A stretch of 64,000 nucleotides of DNA from Camellia lanceoleosa (Eukaryota; Streptophyta; Magnoliopsida; Ericales; Theaceae): positions 124,001-188,000 of the forward strand of contig JANUSC010000387.1 of the NCBI GenBank assembly GCA_025200525.1. The letters are read 5' to 3'. The notes under the pieces were generated by a model that saw only the letters and a program-made list of their open reading frames with translations, ran no database searches and was not told the DNA's origin. Position 1 is the first letter of the stretch. Each line of letters begins with the position of its first letter. This document shows, piece by piece, positions 47,942-58,791 of this stretch. The position numbers were made by a program, and so were the translations under genes.

Positions 47942-49352
47942 GGGAGACTTATTTATAAGTCCTTTTTCAGAACCTTATGTTAGGCCAAGTCCTGTGTAAT
48001 TTCTTATAGAGTGTCAAGTCCTATTTTCATAAGAATGTATTCCACAAGATCCTAACGTGACATGACACTTACATAAACGTAACGTAACGTGACACCTATA
48101 TATACGTAACGTAACGTGACACCAATATGAACGTAACGTGACACCTACATAAACGTAACGTAACGTGACACTTATATAAACGTAACGTGACACCTATATA
48201 AACGTAATGTGACACTTACATAAACGAAACGTAACGTGTCACGTTACGTTTCGCAAACTTAATAAGTTTTTATTTTTTTAATCCATTTGTTTTGAAATAG
48301 ATATATAATCTTAATATATTTTTATTTTGTATTATTAATTGTAAAATTTAAAAAATTATCAATAATATATGTGAAATCTAAATTAATTCATAAAAATTAT
48401 AATTTTAAATTAATTAATGGAAGGGCACACAACGCTAGGGCTCGGCTCCTCAAACGATTCAATCGACCAATTCGATCTCCTAGCTTGCATTCTTTATGCA
48501 ATCCCGACACACTTCAGGAGTGACATCCCCTCCGCAGAGAGCTTGCCCATAAACTTGATCAGTATTGTTTCCGATTGCAATGCTGTTGAAGCCTTGATTT
48601 AATGGAGTGTTCGATGATAGGGACTCAAGAAGGATCTTGAGGTTGTTCCCAAATCGGCTATTTGGTGTGTAATTAGTTGGACTTGAATCACAAGATATGG
48701 ATTTAGGATCTGCAGAAACAGAGTCATAGAGCAAGAACAGGGACAACATTAGGAAAATCATAGCTGAAAGTGCCTCTTTGTTAATCTGCCTAATATGAGA
48801 GCACATTTGTGCTAATTTTAGCCAAAAAGCTTGAGAGATGAGAATAGAAATCGGATAACAATAGGAAAGAGATATGCTCTACGTTCTTCTTTACAAAAAG
48901 GTCCATCAACAAGTTTTTATTGAAAATAAAAAATAAATAAATTCAAAAAATAAATAAAATCAATTTCCTATATAAAAAATTCAATGTTACCATAGATCAT
49001 AGGTGTCACGTTACGTTTATGTAGGTGTCACATTACGTTACGTTTATGTAGATATGTCACGTTACGTTTATATAGGTGTCACGTTACGTTTATGTAGGTG
49101 TCACGTTACGTTACGTTTATGTAGATGTCACGTTACGTATAGGTGTCACATTACGTTTATGTAGGTGTCACGTTACGTTATGTTTATATCAATTTCCCTA
49201 TATATGGTTTTATTATTATTTATGATATTAACAACTAATATTGAGGGTAAATATGTCAAGAAACTTCCCACATGACTTATGGGAACATAAATTTTTTTGT
49301 GGGGCCAAATGTAGCACAAGTCTCCCTAATAGGACTTCTAAATAATTTTCCC
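47942..49352. mobile_element. Pack-MULE-like element A with ACGTAACGTGACACC subterminal arrays
   Basis: It starts GGGAGACTTATTTATAAGTCC and ends GGACTTCTAAATAATTTTCCC (inverted match 18 of 21), flanked by the perfect 9-bp duplication TTTCTTTAA (47933-47941 and 49353-49361). Arrays of ACGTAACGTGACACCTAYATAA lie on the left (48050-48245) and in reverse on the right (49005-49190). The interior carries a DUF26 gene fragment. No transposase. The nine-base duplication indicates Mutator-like transposition. Sister of element B at 55590-56994. Confidence 0.85.
48480..48806 (-). pseudogene. Captured DUF26 (cysteine-rich secretory/receptor-kinase) N-terminal fragment
   Basis: From Met16 (about 48761) it reads MIFLMLSLFLLYDSVSADPK, a signal peptide, then the DUF26/Gnk2 ectodomain: SPTNYTPNSRFGNNLKILL, NQGFNSIAIGNNTDQVYGQA and the diagnostic C-X8-C-X2-C motif (LCGGDVTPEVCRDC). 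The frame stops after KNAS. Such domains are the extracellular part of CRKs and CRRSPs, often involved in stress and immunity. Only the first ~90 residues of the ectodomain exist; the second DUF26, membrane segment and kinase are absent. It lies wholly inside MULE element A, so it is best read as cargo. Confidence 0.8.
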
Positions 49353-49624
49353 TTTCTTTAATGTTGGTATTTTGGCAAGATGTGTCAATTGATAATGGAT
49401 GATTCTACTTATACCATTACTTTATCTCTTTATATTTTTTATATGAGTTTTTTTTTTCCCTCAATTTTATTCATGTGTGAAATTACCTTTAAAGACAAAA
49501 TACTAAAATTAAATATATTTTATTATCTCCTTATATCCCTTGGTCTTCAATTTCTACTCCTCTTTTTTCTTTCTTAATTTTTCTTTTCTCTTACACATCT
49601 CTTTTCAAAAAGTGAGAATCAACT

Positions 49625-51990
49625 TGGTAAGAAAATTAAAAAACTAAAAAATGATAGAGGTGGTGAATATAAATAACCTTTTGGTAAGTTTTGTAAAGAG
49701 CATGAAATAATTCATCAAACCACTGCCTTTTATTTACCTCAGCAAAATGGAATTATTGAAAAGAAAAATAAGACTTTAAAAGAAATTATGAATGTTATGT
49801 TAATAAGTTCTGAATTACCTCAGAATTTGTGAGGGGAAGTAATACTTTCTGCTAATTATATACTTAATAAAGTATCCCGAAAGAAAATGAATCAAACACA
49901 TTATGAAATGTGGCATGAGAGAGTACCATCCTATAAATACTTAAAAGTGTGGGGGTGTTTGACTAAAGTGACTATTCCTAGTCCTAAAAGGACTAAGATA
50001 TGTCCTAAAACTGTTGATTGCATATTCGTTGGTTGTGCTAAAAATAGTTGTGCATATCGATTTTTGATTCATAAGTGAGAACATTTCGAAATGCAAGTAT
50101 ATACTATTATTGAATCTCGAAATGTATCATTCTTTGAACATGTATTTCCAAATGAGACTGGACAAAAGATTAGTACTAATTAAAGATCTTATGATGCTAT
50201 TACTAGTTATGATCAAGAACAAAATTAAGAACAAGATCAAAATGAGGAAGAAGAATCTAGACGTTGTAAACGTGCTAGAACCTCAAAATCTTTTGATTTA
50301 GATTTTCTAACATTTTTGTTAGAAAATGAGCCTTTAACTTTTAAAGAAGTTATGTGTAATCCTGAGACTCCTTTATGGAAAGATGCTGTAAATAGTGAAG
50401 TTGAATCCATCTTGCAAAATCACACTTGAAAATTGGTGGATCTACCATCAGTTTGTAAACCTGTTAGGTATAAGTGGATTTTTAAGAGAAAAATGAAAAT
50501 GGGTGGATCAATTGACAAATACAAAGCAAAACTTGTGGTTAAAGGATATAAACAAAAAGAAGGTCTTAATTACTTTGACACATACTCGCCAGTTACTAGA
50601 ATAACATCCATTAGAATGCTAATTGCCATTGCATCTTTGAACAATCTAGAAATTCATCAAATGGATATGAAAACAGCTTTCTTAAATGGTGAGTTAAATA
50701 AAGAAATTTACATGGAACAATCAGAAGGATTTTCTATTCTAGGGAAAGAAAAGAAAGTATGTAAATTGGTTATATCATTATATAGTTTAAAACAAGCGGC
50801 AAAGTAATGGCATGAGAAATTTGATAAGGCAATGATGTCAAATGGTTTTAAAATTAATGAATGTGACAAATGTGTTTATATTAAAACACAAACAAAGGTT
50901 ATGTTATAGTATGTCTTTATGTGGATGATATACTCATCATAGGTAATAATAATGATATGATTAAAACTACCAAGAAAATGTTGAATAAACATTTTGACAT
51001 GAAAGACATGGGGATTGCTGATGTAATACTTCGTATGAAAATTACCAAAACATCATAAGGATATGCTTTGTCACAATCACATTACATTGAGAAAATAGTT
51101 GACAAATTCAGTAAAGATGATGATCATCCTGCCAGAACACCTATGGCTGTTAATTTATTTCTTTCTAAAAATGTACAGGAAAGTATTTTTCAATTAGAGT
51201 ACGCCCAAATTATTGGAAGCTTAATGTACTTAATGAACTACACTTGTCCAGATATAACCTATGCAGTAAGTAAATTAAGTAGATATACAAGTAATCTAGG
51301 AGTAGAACACTAGAAATCTATTATAAGGGTTCTAAGATACCTCAGATTTACTCATAACATTGGGCCAAATTATACTAGATATCCAGCAGTACTTGAAGGA
51401 TACTCTGATGCAAACTGGATATCGGATACTAGAGACTCAAAATCCACTAGTGGGTATGTCTTTACTCCTAGTGGGGCAGCTGTATCTTGGAAATCTTCCA
51501 AATAGACTTGCATTGCTAGGTCTACTATGAAATTAGAATTTATAGCTTTAGATAAAGCTGGGGAAGAAGCAGAATGGCTTTGTCACTTCTTTGAAGATAT
51601 TCCAATATGGCCAAAACCAGTGCCTGCTAGATACATACATTGTGATAGTCAATCAACAATTGGTAGAGCACAGAGTCATATGTATAACAGTAAGTCATGA
51701 CACATTCGTCGTCGACATAACACCGTAAGACACCTATTCTCTAATGGAAATGTTTCCATTGAATATGTGAAGTCTAAAGACAACATAGCAGATCCACTAA
51801 CTAAAGGATTAGCAAGAGAGTTAGTTGAGAATTCATCGAGGGGAATGTGACTTAAGCCTATTAAATAAGAGTTACCACAACGGAAACCCAACCTAATTGA
51901 CTGAAAATCCCAAGATCTAGGTTCAAAGGGACAACCGAGTTGTGTATGACTCATAAGGATCACTAGGGAGTCAAACTCCTACCCATTTCT
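49625..51990 (+). pseudogene. Ty1/copia polyprotein remnant (integrase, reverse transcriptase, RNase H)
   Basis: Decayed coding, 5'-truncated. 49640-50090: integrase C-terminal part (GGEYK, TTAFYLPQQNGIIEKKN, YLKVWGCLTKV). 50340-51310: reverse transcriptase (LWKDAVNSEVESI, KYKAKLVVKGYKQKEGLNYF, MDMKTAFLNGEL, YVDDILIIG after a shift, SLMYLMNYTCPDITYAVSKL). 51390-51850: RNase H ([43 protein letters not shown]). At least eight stops or shifts. No gag or intact LTR was recognised. The tail to about 51990 may include the start of a 3' LTR. Confidence 0.85.
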
Positions 51991-53027
51991 ATGATGAAAT
52001 AGTGATGTCTGTAGCATTTTAGGTTAAGTAATACTTTTGATGATTCTTATATTTAGAAATACCTAGTGGAGTATTGCAGGATATTCTTCATAAGAATCAC
52101 CTATATAAGTGTAAGTTATAAATATTGGAATTGTATGGGTACAGTCTTTTTTTTATAATTTTTCTTCTCTCTCTTTTAATTTATTTATTTATTGGGTGCA
52201 GTCTTTTTAGAAAAAAAAAATCCATTTTTACCCTTATATTTTATTTCGATTTTCAATAACACTCCCAGACTTTGAATAATTTCAATTTTACCCTCAAACT
52301 TTTTGAAATCGTATCAATTTTGCTCCTACCATCAAATCTAAAATGGAAAAAGTTAAAAAAATTACATTTTGGTCCCAAATTTCAAAAGAAAGATGTAAAC
52401 GCATCCTTTCCTACCCAAACTCACGCTTTCTCATTTTTCTCCAATTCTTTCCTTTATCCTCTACCCTTGCAAGTGCTGCCACCACTACCAACGACCACAA
52501 CAATCACTCAATTCTCCAACCCAACTTCTCTCAAACCTAAATTCACTCACTAACTTGAAATTCTCAAACCCAAATTCACTTACTCCAAAATTTTTAGTTC
52601 TTCGTGTTGCATGAGAGGGGTTGAGGTAGGGAGAGCAAGAAACAAAATTTGGTTTCAATATCACAAAACTTCCCTCAGTATCTCAACTTGATTTTGCATA
52701 GATTCTTTGGTAATCAAATGATAATTTATAAAACAAAAAATTCAGAGTTGTATACCGTTCATCACCTCTCATTGAGAACCCTCAACTATGGGATTCATCA
52801 ATTCTTTTATATAACTTTCTACTTTCTTTTGGAGAGAAGTGAAAGGCAAACGCTCAATCATTTCAGCGCCAAACGAGAAGATGAGAGCTTTTCTATCTAT
52901 TTCTAAGCCAACCCCCTTGTGCTTGAAAGTAGAATATTTGGTTCTCTTCTAGATCACTACTTGCAAAAAGTGTCCATGGGAAGTGTTCTTCAATCTCTTT
53001 CTCAACTGGGATTTATAGAGAGAGAAA

Positions 53028-53213
53028 GTGAGTTCTCAAGTATCCTTCAATCTCTTCCCAACTGCGTTTTATAGAGAGAGAAAATGGATTATCAACATGA
53101 CTGCTCCATTGAAGGTTGCATCTGTGGAAGAAGATGAGATCAAATTCGACCAAGGCGCGTTGTTGCCATTCAAATTGGCCAAAATTCAATTCACCATTCA
53201 CGGAGTTTGTTGA
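53028..53213 (+). pseudogene. Possible second captured exon in the Pack-MULE
   Basis: From the ATG near 53097 the frame reads MTAPLKVASVEEDEIKFDQG then ALLPFKLAKIQFTIHGVC and stops. Composition is protein-like and the part is distinct from the 4CL fragment on the other strand. Not recognised. Confidence 0.3.
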
Positions 53214-53257
53214 CGAATAGAGATTAGGTAATGATTTTTGGATTTGGAAGCATTGAA

Positions 53258-53671
53258 TTACTTGAAAACTTCTGCCGAAGTGTATAATGGGTTGGCAGTA
53301 GTAGTGACTGCGCCGATCATCGAAGCACCCATGAATGCGAAAATGAATTTGGTGCAGTTTTGAAGGAGAAGCATGATGACATTGCCTTTTTTGATGCTGA
53401 GGAGTGATAATTCGGCAGTGACTTTTTGGGAAATGATGTAGGTTTCAGAAAAAGAGTAGGATTTACCGATAGAACCAATGATGATAGGTCTGTCTAGGAA
53501 TTGAAAGAGGTTTTGGAAGCAGTAAGTACAGAGAGATAGGTGGTTGGAGATGGGTATGTTAGGAAGCTTTGATCGAAAAACATGGGTTTCGGAAGATGAA
53601 GACAATGGGTTCTGCAGTGGAGAAGGAGAGAGCTTCGGTTTTTGGCTTTCAGCAGAAGCCACAAACAACAT
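53258..53671 (-). pseudogene. 4CL: Captured 4-coumarate:CoA ligase N-terminal fragment
   Basis: The frame reads ...ETHVFRSKLPNIPISNHLSL, CTYCFQNLFQFLDRPIIIGS, GKSYSFSETYIISQKVTAEL, then NVIMLLLQNCTKFIFAFMGA and GAVTTTANPLYTSAEVFK before a stop. This follows the first ~130 residues of plant 4CL, which activates hydroxycinnamates for lignin and flavonoid synthesis. The AMP-binding motifs and C-terminal domain are absent. The frame is open but diverged, for example in the normally conserved PNSPEF segment. It lies inside the Pack-MULE. Confidence 0.8.
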
Positions 53672-54086
53672 TGTTGCCCTGTCTCTTTCATGCTCTTCTT
53701 ACTAATATATATATATATATATATATTGTTTTTGGGTATATGGATCAATGGAGATGAGAGAGAGAGAGAGAGGGTTAGGAAGAAAGGGGAGGAAAAAATT
53801 TGAGAAGAAGAGGGTGAGTTTACATCTTTCTTTCAAAATTTAGGCCAAAATGTAATTTTTTTTTAACTTTTTCCGTTTTAGATTTGTGTGAGAGGCAAAA
53901 TTGATACGATTTCAAAAATTTGGAGATAAAATTAAAATTATTCAATGTCTAAGAGTGTAATTGAAAATTGAGGTAAAATATAGGGTAATTTTCTCGTCTT
54001 TTTATATAAATTTTCTTCTCTCTCACTCTCCTTTTTAATTTGTTATTATTATTCTATGGGAGTCTTCTTTTATAACTTTTTTGGAA

Positions 54087-54443
54087 TAAATTACATTAAA
54101 CTCCTTGATATTTGGAAAAATAAATCTGATAAGTTTCTGAGTTTGACATAATTACATTAAGCTCCTTTAAATTTTTGATTCACATAACACTAAGCTCCAT
54201 TTTCATCAATAATTTATTAGTTATATCGATAAAAAAATGATATTGTCAATGTCATCTATTTTACATGAAAAATGTATATTTTACATTGTTTATTTTTGTA
54301 TTTTCACACTATTTGCATTAGTTTCGATTCATTTAATCATACTAAAAGAGAGGTCAGTATAATTATGTCAAAACTGGAAGGTTTATTATAGTTTCTCTTA
54401 ACTTAATGGGAGGTTAATATAATTTACATTTTTTGGAGGGAAA
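54087..54443. mobile_element. Probable MITE with taaattacattaaactcc ends
   Basis: The left end (taaattacattaaactcc) and the right end (ggaggttaatataattta) are inverted with few mismatches, and second-tier inverted words (tttgacataattac / ataattatgtcaaaac) lie inside. No target duplication was established. Confidence 0.45.
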
Positions 54444-55368
54444 GGGGTGTCAAATAGGGGATTTTTAGTTTAAAGGCCTTGATATTAGGATTTATAAGAT
54501 AAATGGCATGTAACATTTTCATAGTAGTTGAGATCCCTTCACATTTTCACAGAGAAATTTCTCTCCACATAGAAATTGCTAACCCTTTACAGATAAATTT
54601 TAGCTTTTCAAAAAGAAGTTTCATAGAGAAATTTGAAATTTCTCTAATAATATTATTGAGAGACGTTAACTAATAATATATATATATATATATTGGACTT
54701 CTCATATTACCCAAAGTTAAAAAGGAATGTTTCACTAATTTTTCTGTCAAATAAATCATTCTAAGAAATATCTTATACAGAATTTCTTTATATAAAATAT
54801 AGCAGAAAAAATAAGAAAGAATAGTTATATGGCCTTAAAAAATTAGAAGAATATACTACATAAAATATAAGGTGGACCTACTAGATAGCAGCACTCTAAT
54901 GGCACATGCTCGAAAATTTTGTGTAAATTTTGGTGAATTGATTGGAAATGTGTTAGAAATTAGAATTCACTGTTTCACAAAAAACCACTTTAGATTTTGG
55001 GTCAATTCTTTCGTTAAAGTCATGATGTAAAATAATATTTTATTATAAAATCTAGTGATAAACTAGTATAATTTTTATTAACCTTAAGAGGTTGGCCTAG
55101 CAATCAAGACTTAGAGTTTGGGGATTTGCTCCGCCTAAAGTTTCAGGTTCAAAACCTCTTAAATGTAAACAATTTCTCACGACTAGTTCATGTAGGATTT
55201 TGCCCTAACTTTAAGTATCTTGAATCAGTCGGTTCAATAAGTTGGATATGAGTTATCAAAAAAGTAACAATCTTTATTATTATTATTATTATTATTATTT
55301 GCTTTACATTTTTTTTTTTACACATCTTTAATACATTTTTTTTTAACACCTCTTAAAAGGTGAACTTG
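54444..55368. other. Intergenic stretch
   Basis: AT-rich with a TA run (about 54672-54690) and an ATT trinucleotide run (about 55272-55300). It lies downstream of the calmodulin-like exon. No gene recognised. Confidence 0.4.
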
Positions 55369-55503
55369 TCATGCAGCCAACATCATTCTAACAAATTCCT
55401 TGTAATCAATTCGACCATCACCATCCAAATCAGCATCTCTAATCATCTTCTCCACCTCTTCATCAGTCAGTCTCTCTCCTAAGTTAACCATTACATTTCT
55501 CAA
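55369..55503 (-). CDS. Calmodulin-like protein, last exon (EF-hand 4)
   Basis: The minus strand reads [20 protein letters not shown] then [17 protein letters not shown] and VRMMLAA before a stop codon at 55371. The EF-hand loop [12 protein letters not shown] has all canonical Ca2+ ligands (positions 1, 3, 5, 9, 12) and Gly6. The exon begins in phase 0 after a gaag acceptor at 55504-55505, the place where the ELRHVM/ELRNVM exon of plant CaM/CML genes begins. The frame is intact. Upstream exons are not visible within the window; MULE element B begins 86 bp upstream in what would be the last intron. It is either a gene with a large intron or an isolated terminal exon. Confidence 0.75.
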   Translation of the reverse strand: MRNVMVNLGERLTDEEVEKMIRDADLDGDGRIDYKEFVRMMLAA

Positions 55504-55589
55504 CTTCAACAAAATGAAAAAAAAATTAAGATTAATAAGAAAATACAAAGTAGATATATAAAATTTGAAATAACTGCAAATAAGTGAAA

Positions 55590-56994
55590 GGGAAAATTAT
55601 TTAGAAGTCCTATTAGGGAGACTTATGCTATATATGGTCCTACTAAAAAACTTATGTTCCCATAAGTCCTGTGGGAAGTTTGTTGACACATTTACCCTCA
55701 ATATTAGTTGTTAATATCATAAATAAGTAATAAAACCATATATAGGAAATCGATATAAACGTAACGTAACGTGATACCTACATAAACATAACGTGACATA
55801 TTTACATAAACGTAACGTAACGTGACACCTACATAAACGTAACGTGACACCTATGATATATGGTAATATTCAATTTTTTATATAAGAAATTGATTTTATT
55901 TATTTTTTGGATTTTTTTGGGACAGCCAAACAACCAAATTACTGAATTCAAACACAATTAATTAACCAAAAAAATAATTCATAAATCACATTTCAATGAT
56001 TGAAACAAAATAAATTGAGATTTAATACCCATAAGAGAGGCTTCAAGGAGGTTTCTGGCCATGAGAATCTGATCCGTTGGTGAGCCCAGCAAAACAAACC
56101 AACTAGCCCAAATTCCAAACATGCGGGCCCACCAAAGCCGTAGGTACTAACACAGCAATTTACGGCCCGACTAATAAATTAATGGCCAGCCCATGTGCCT
56201 CAATTTTACACCATAATCATGGGCCAACAAAGATACCATAAAGTATAATAATGTTGGGTGCCATCAGAACATTGAGCCCAGTGATGGACCCCTTTCAATG
56301 TATCTGACCGCAGAATAGGCGTGTATATAACAACAAAACCACTTTATGTTCAATTGAGATCACGCCCGCACCAAGCCGTGAGATACCGCTCACTGCGGAT
56401 CACCTGTGAGAACAAAACACCTGCAACACAACACCGGTGGACCCTCCACCGTGTATCTCACTCTTCTACAGTAGCCATGCACTCAACCAGTGAAACCAGC
56501 GCCGCATGTTTGGTAGACATGCAAAAATAACCCTATCACCGGCGAGACGCTGAAAATAATACACTAAAATTTGACACTAAAACGTAATATGACACAAACA
56601 TAAATCAGTAACATTTTCACATTCAATTTTAAAAAACAAAAACTTATTAAGTTTGCGAAACGTAACGTGACACGTTACGTTACGTTTATGTAAGTGTCAC
56701 GTTACGTTTATATAGGTGTCACATTACGTTTATATATGTGTCACGTTATGTTACGTTTATGTAGGTGTCACGTTATGTTCATATTGGTGTCACGTTACGT
56801 TACGTTTATATTGGTGTCACGTTACATTACGTATATATAGGTGTCACGTTACGTTACGTTTATGTAAGTGTCATGTCATGTTAGGATCTTGTGGAATACA
56901 TTCTTATGAAAATAGGACTTAAGACTCTATAAGAAATTACACAGGACTTAACCTAGCATAAGGTTCTGAAAAAGGACTTATAAATAAGTCTCCC
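55590..56994. mobile_element. Pack-MULE-like element B (inverted sister of A, different cargo)
   Basis: It begins GGGAAAATTATTTAGAAGTCC and ends GGACTTATAAATAAGTCTCCC, flanked by the perfect 9-bp duplication TAAGTGAAA (55581-55589 and 56995-57003). The terminal ~300 bp match element A in reverse orientation, including the ACGTAACGTGACACC arrays (55755-55855 and 56655-56885). The interior (about 55920-56640) is unrelated to A's interior and GC-richer, with no recognised protein. It lies in the putative last intron of the calmodulin-like gene. Confidence 0.85.
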
Positions 56995-57003
56995 TAAGTG
57001 AAA

Positions 57004-57700
57004 AAAATATAAAATAATTGTAAATATCTAAAGGTGCACCAGCGCACAAACTCCACTACTATAAAGTCAAATTGGTTATGGAAAAAATATATATGGAAAT
57101 TTTTAATAGTATGTATATAGTATATATCATATGTAATACATAAATTTTTACAAATATATGTAAGTTATCTCATAAAATCACGTAAGTTTTCACAAATATA
57201 CGTAACTTAAACTATAAAAATTTGAGAAATCATAATTTATGTATATTTGTGAGAACTTATACAAGTATAAATGTTATGTATCTTATACACCCAATATATA
57301 TATATAGGTATTGCAGTGGTGTTGATTGTTTTTGTTTTGATTTTCAGTAGAGTTGAATCAGCTATGTTTTCGATGGAGATTCTATATGGATTTCGATTTT
57401 TGATTTGAATTGTATGTAAAGATTCTGATTTCATATTAGCTTTTTAGTGTATTTTGCATTAGGTTTTTGTTTTCGGTTTTGATCAATTTAAAAGAGGCCC
57501 TCGTGAAGTTATATATGATTTTTGGTGTTCATTTTTCATTCTCTATTATTAATCAATTATAGAGAGAGGCCAGCTTGATAGGGTTGAATTTGATTTTTGG
57601 AGTTCAGCTTTCATTCTCTATCATTTAATCAATTACAAGGAGAGTTGACAGTAGAGTTGATTTTAATTTTTAGAGTTCTTTTTTCGTGCTTTGTTTTTCA
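57004..57700. other. Spacer, left flank of the Kaonashi-type MULE
   Basis: It has ATATG/TATAT-rich DNA, then imperfect ~95-bp tandem units (about 57480-57670) sharing tttttggNgttca and ctctatNattaatcaatta. It may be the 5' terminal region or leader of the MULE. No terminal inverted repeat was recognised. Confidence 0.4.
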
Positions 57701-57779
57701 TCAACATGCTTATCAATGATAAGTTTTGTTCTCTGTTTTTTCTGAAAATTGTAAGTTTGTTATTATAATCCAACAAAAA

Positions 57780-58690
57780 TCACAGAGAAAATTATAAATT
57801 TATATCGACATATTATTATAAGTTTCTAATGCAGATAGAATCACAAAGAAAATTGTAAGTTTGTAGTTCGTGAAAATCACGAGAAAATTATAAGTTTGTA
57901 GTCAATGAAAACTACGAGAAAAAATTGTAATTTGTTATAGACATGTTATTACAAGTTTGTTATTTATTTTTTTTTTTTTCTCAATTGAGAGTTTTATGAG
58001 CATATGAACTTCTCTATGAGTTTCTCGAGTTTGTGTGGAATAGTTAGCAATTTTGTCAATTTGATGTTAATGTGTTTTTTTGTTTTGTGATCTTGAAAGT
58101 GAATATAAATTCTTAAATTTCTCTGAACTTTTATTTGTAGTTCAAAGAAAATTATAAGTTTGTTATTATAATTTAGAAAATCATAATTTTATTTGGACAT
58201 ATTATTATAAGTTTGTTATTTTTTATTTTTAATGTCCTCTAGACTAGATATATGGATTAGGGATTTAATTGAATGTTTTGTGATTAAATTTGAATGTTTC
58301 ATTTACGAGCAAAAGTTATTTTTTCGTGTTTTTTTTCGGTTTAGATGGACGATTGCAATGTTTTTTGTTATCTTGAAGGTGTATATAAGTTAAGTAAATT
58401 TCTCTGGATTTTGATTTGAGTCAATATTGCACAATCACACGAGAAAATTGTAAGCTTAAGTCTAATGAAAATCCTGAGAAGCTTATAATTTGATAATAGA
58501 TCTATGTGTGATTTTTGTCTATGATTGTGTTTAATAGTTAGCATTAAATTTCTCTGTGATTCTCTCTGGATTCATTAAGTTTTTACGTGATTTTGTTTTT
58601 GTTATCTTGAAGGTCAATAAAAGTTTGTAAATGTCTCTAGACTTTTATTTGTGTCCAGAGAAAATTATAAGCTTGTTATTATAATCCAGA
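57780..58690. repeat. AGAGAAAATT(ATAAGTTTG) motif field upstream of the transposase
   Basis: Repeated words AGAAAATTATAAGTTTGTTATTATAATCCAG and shorter AGAGAAAATT / AATTTCTCTGG units occur at about 30-120-bp spacing across the 5' region of the MULE. They share the decamer of the 24-27 kb locus. Confidence 0.75.
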
Positions 58691-58791
58691 AAAATTATAA
58701 TTATTAGAAATTTCTCTGCACTTTTATGCTGTTCTTGTGAAGTGTTTTTATATTGAACAAATTATTTTTCGTGTTTTTTCTTTCAGTTTAG

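Larger units (their letters stand above)
52210..53995. mobile_element. Pack-MULE with long terminal inverted repeats, carrying a 4CL fragment
   Basis: It is flanked by the perfect 9-bp duplication GTCTTTTTA (52201-52209 and 53996-54004). About 180 bp at each end are inverted copies, for example tttgaaatcgtatcaatttt on the left against aaaattgatacgatttcaaa on the right. Long TIRs plus a 9-bp duplication are the hallmark of Mutator-like elements. There is no transposase. The interior carries host gene sequence on both strands and a short tandem duplication (about 52985-53090). It inserted just downstream of the copia remnant. Confidence 0.85.

Noticed and set aside
56655..56885. Direct repeats with short spacers resembling a CRISPR array
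   Set aside because: The word TACGTTTATGTAGGTGTCACGT repeats with degenerate units and no unique spacers, appears in inverse orientation at the other end of the element, and belongs to a MULE subterminal array in a plant genome.
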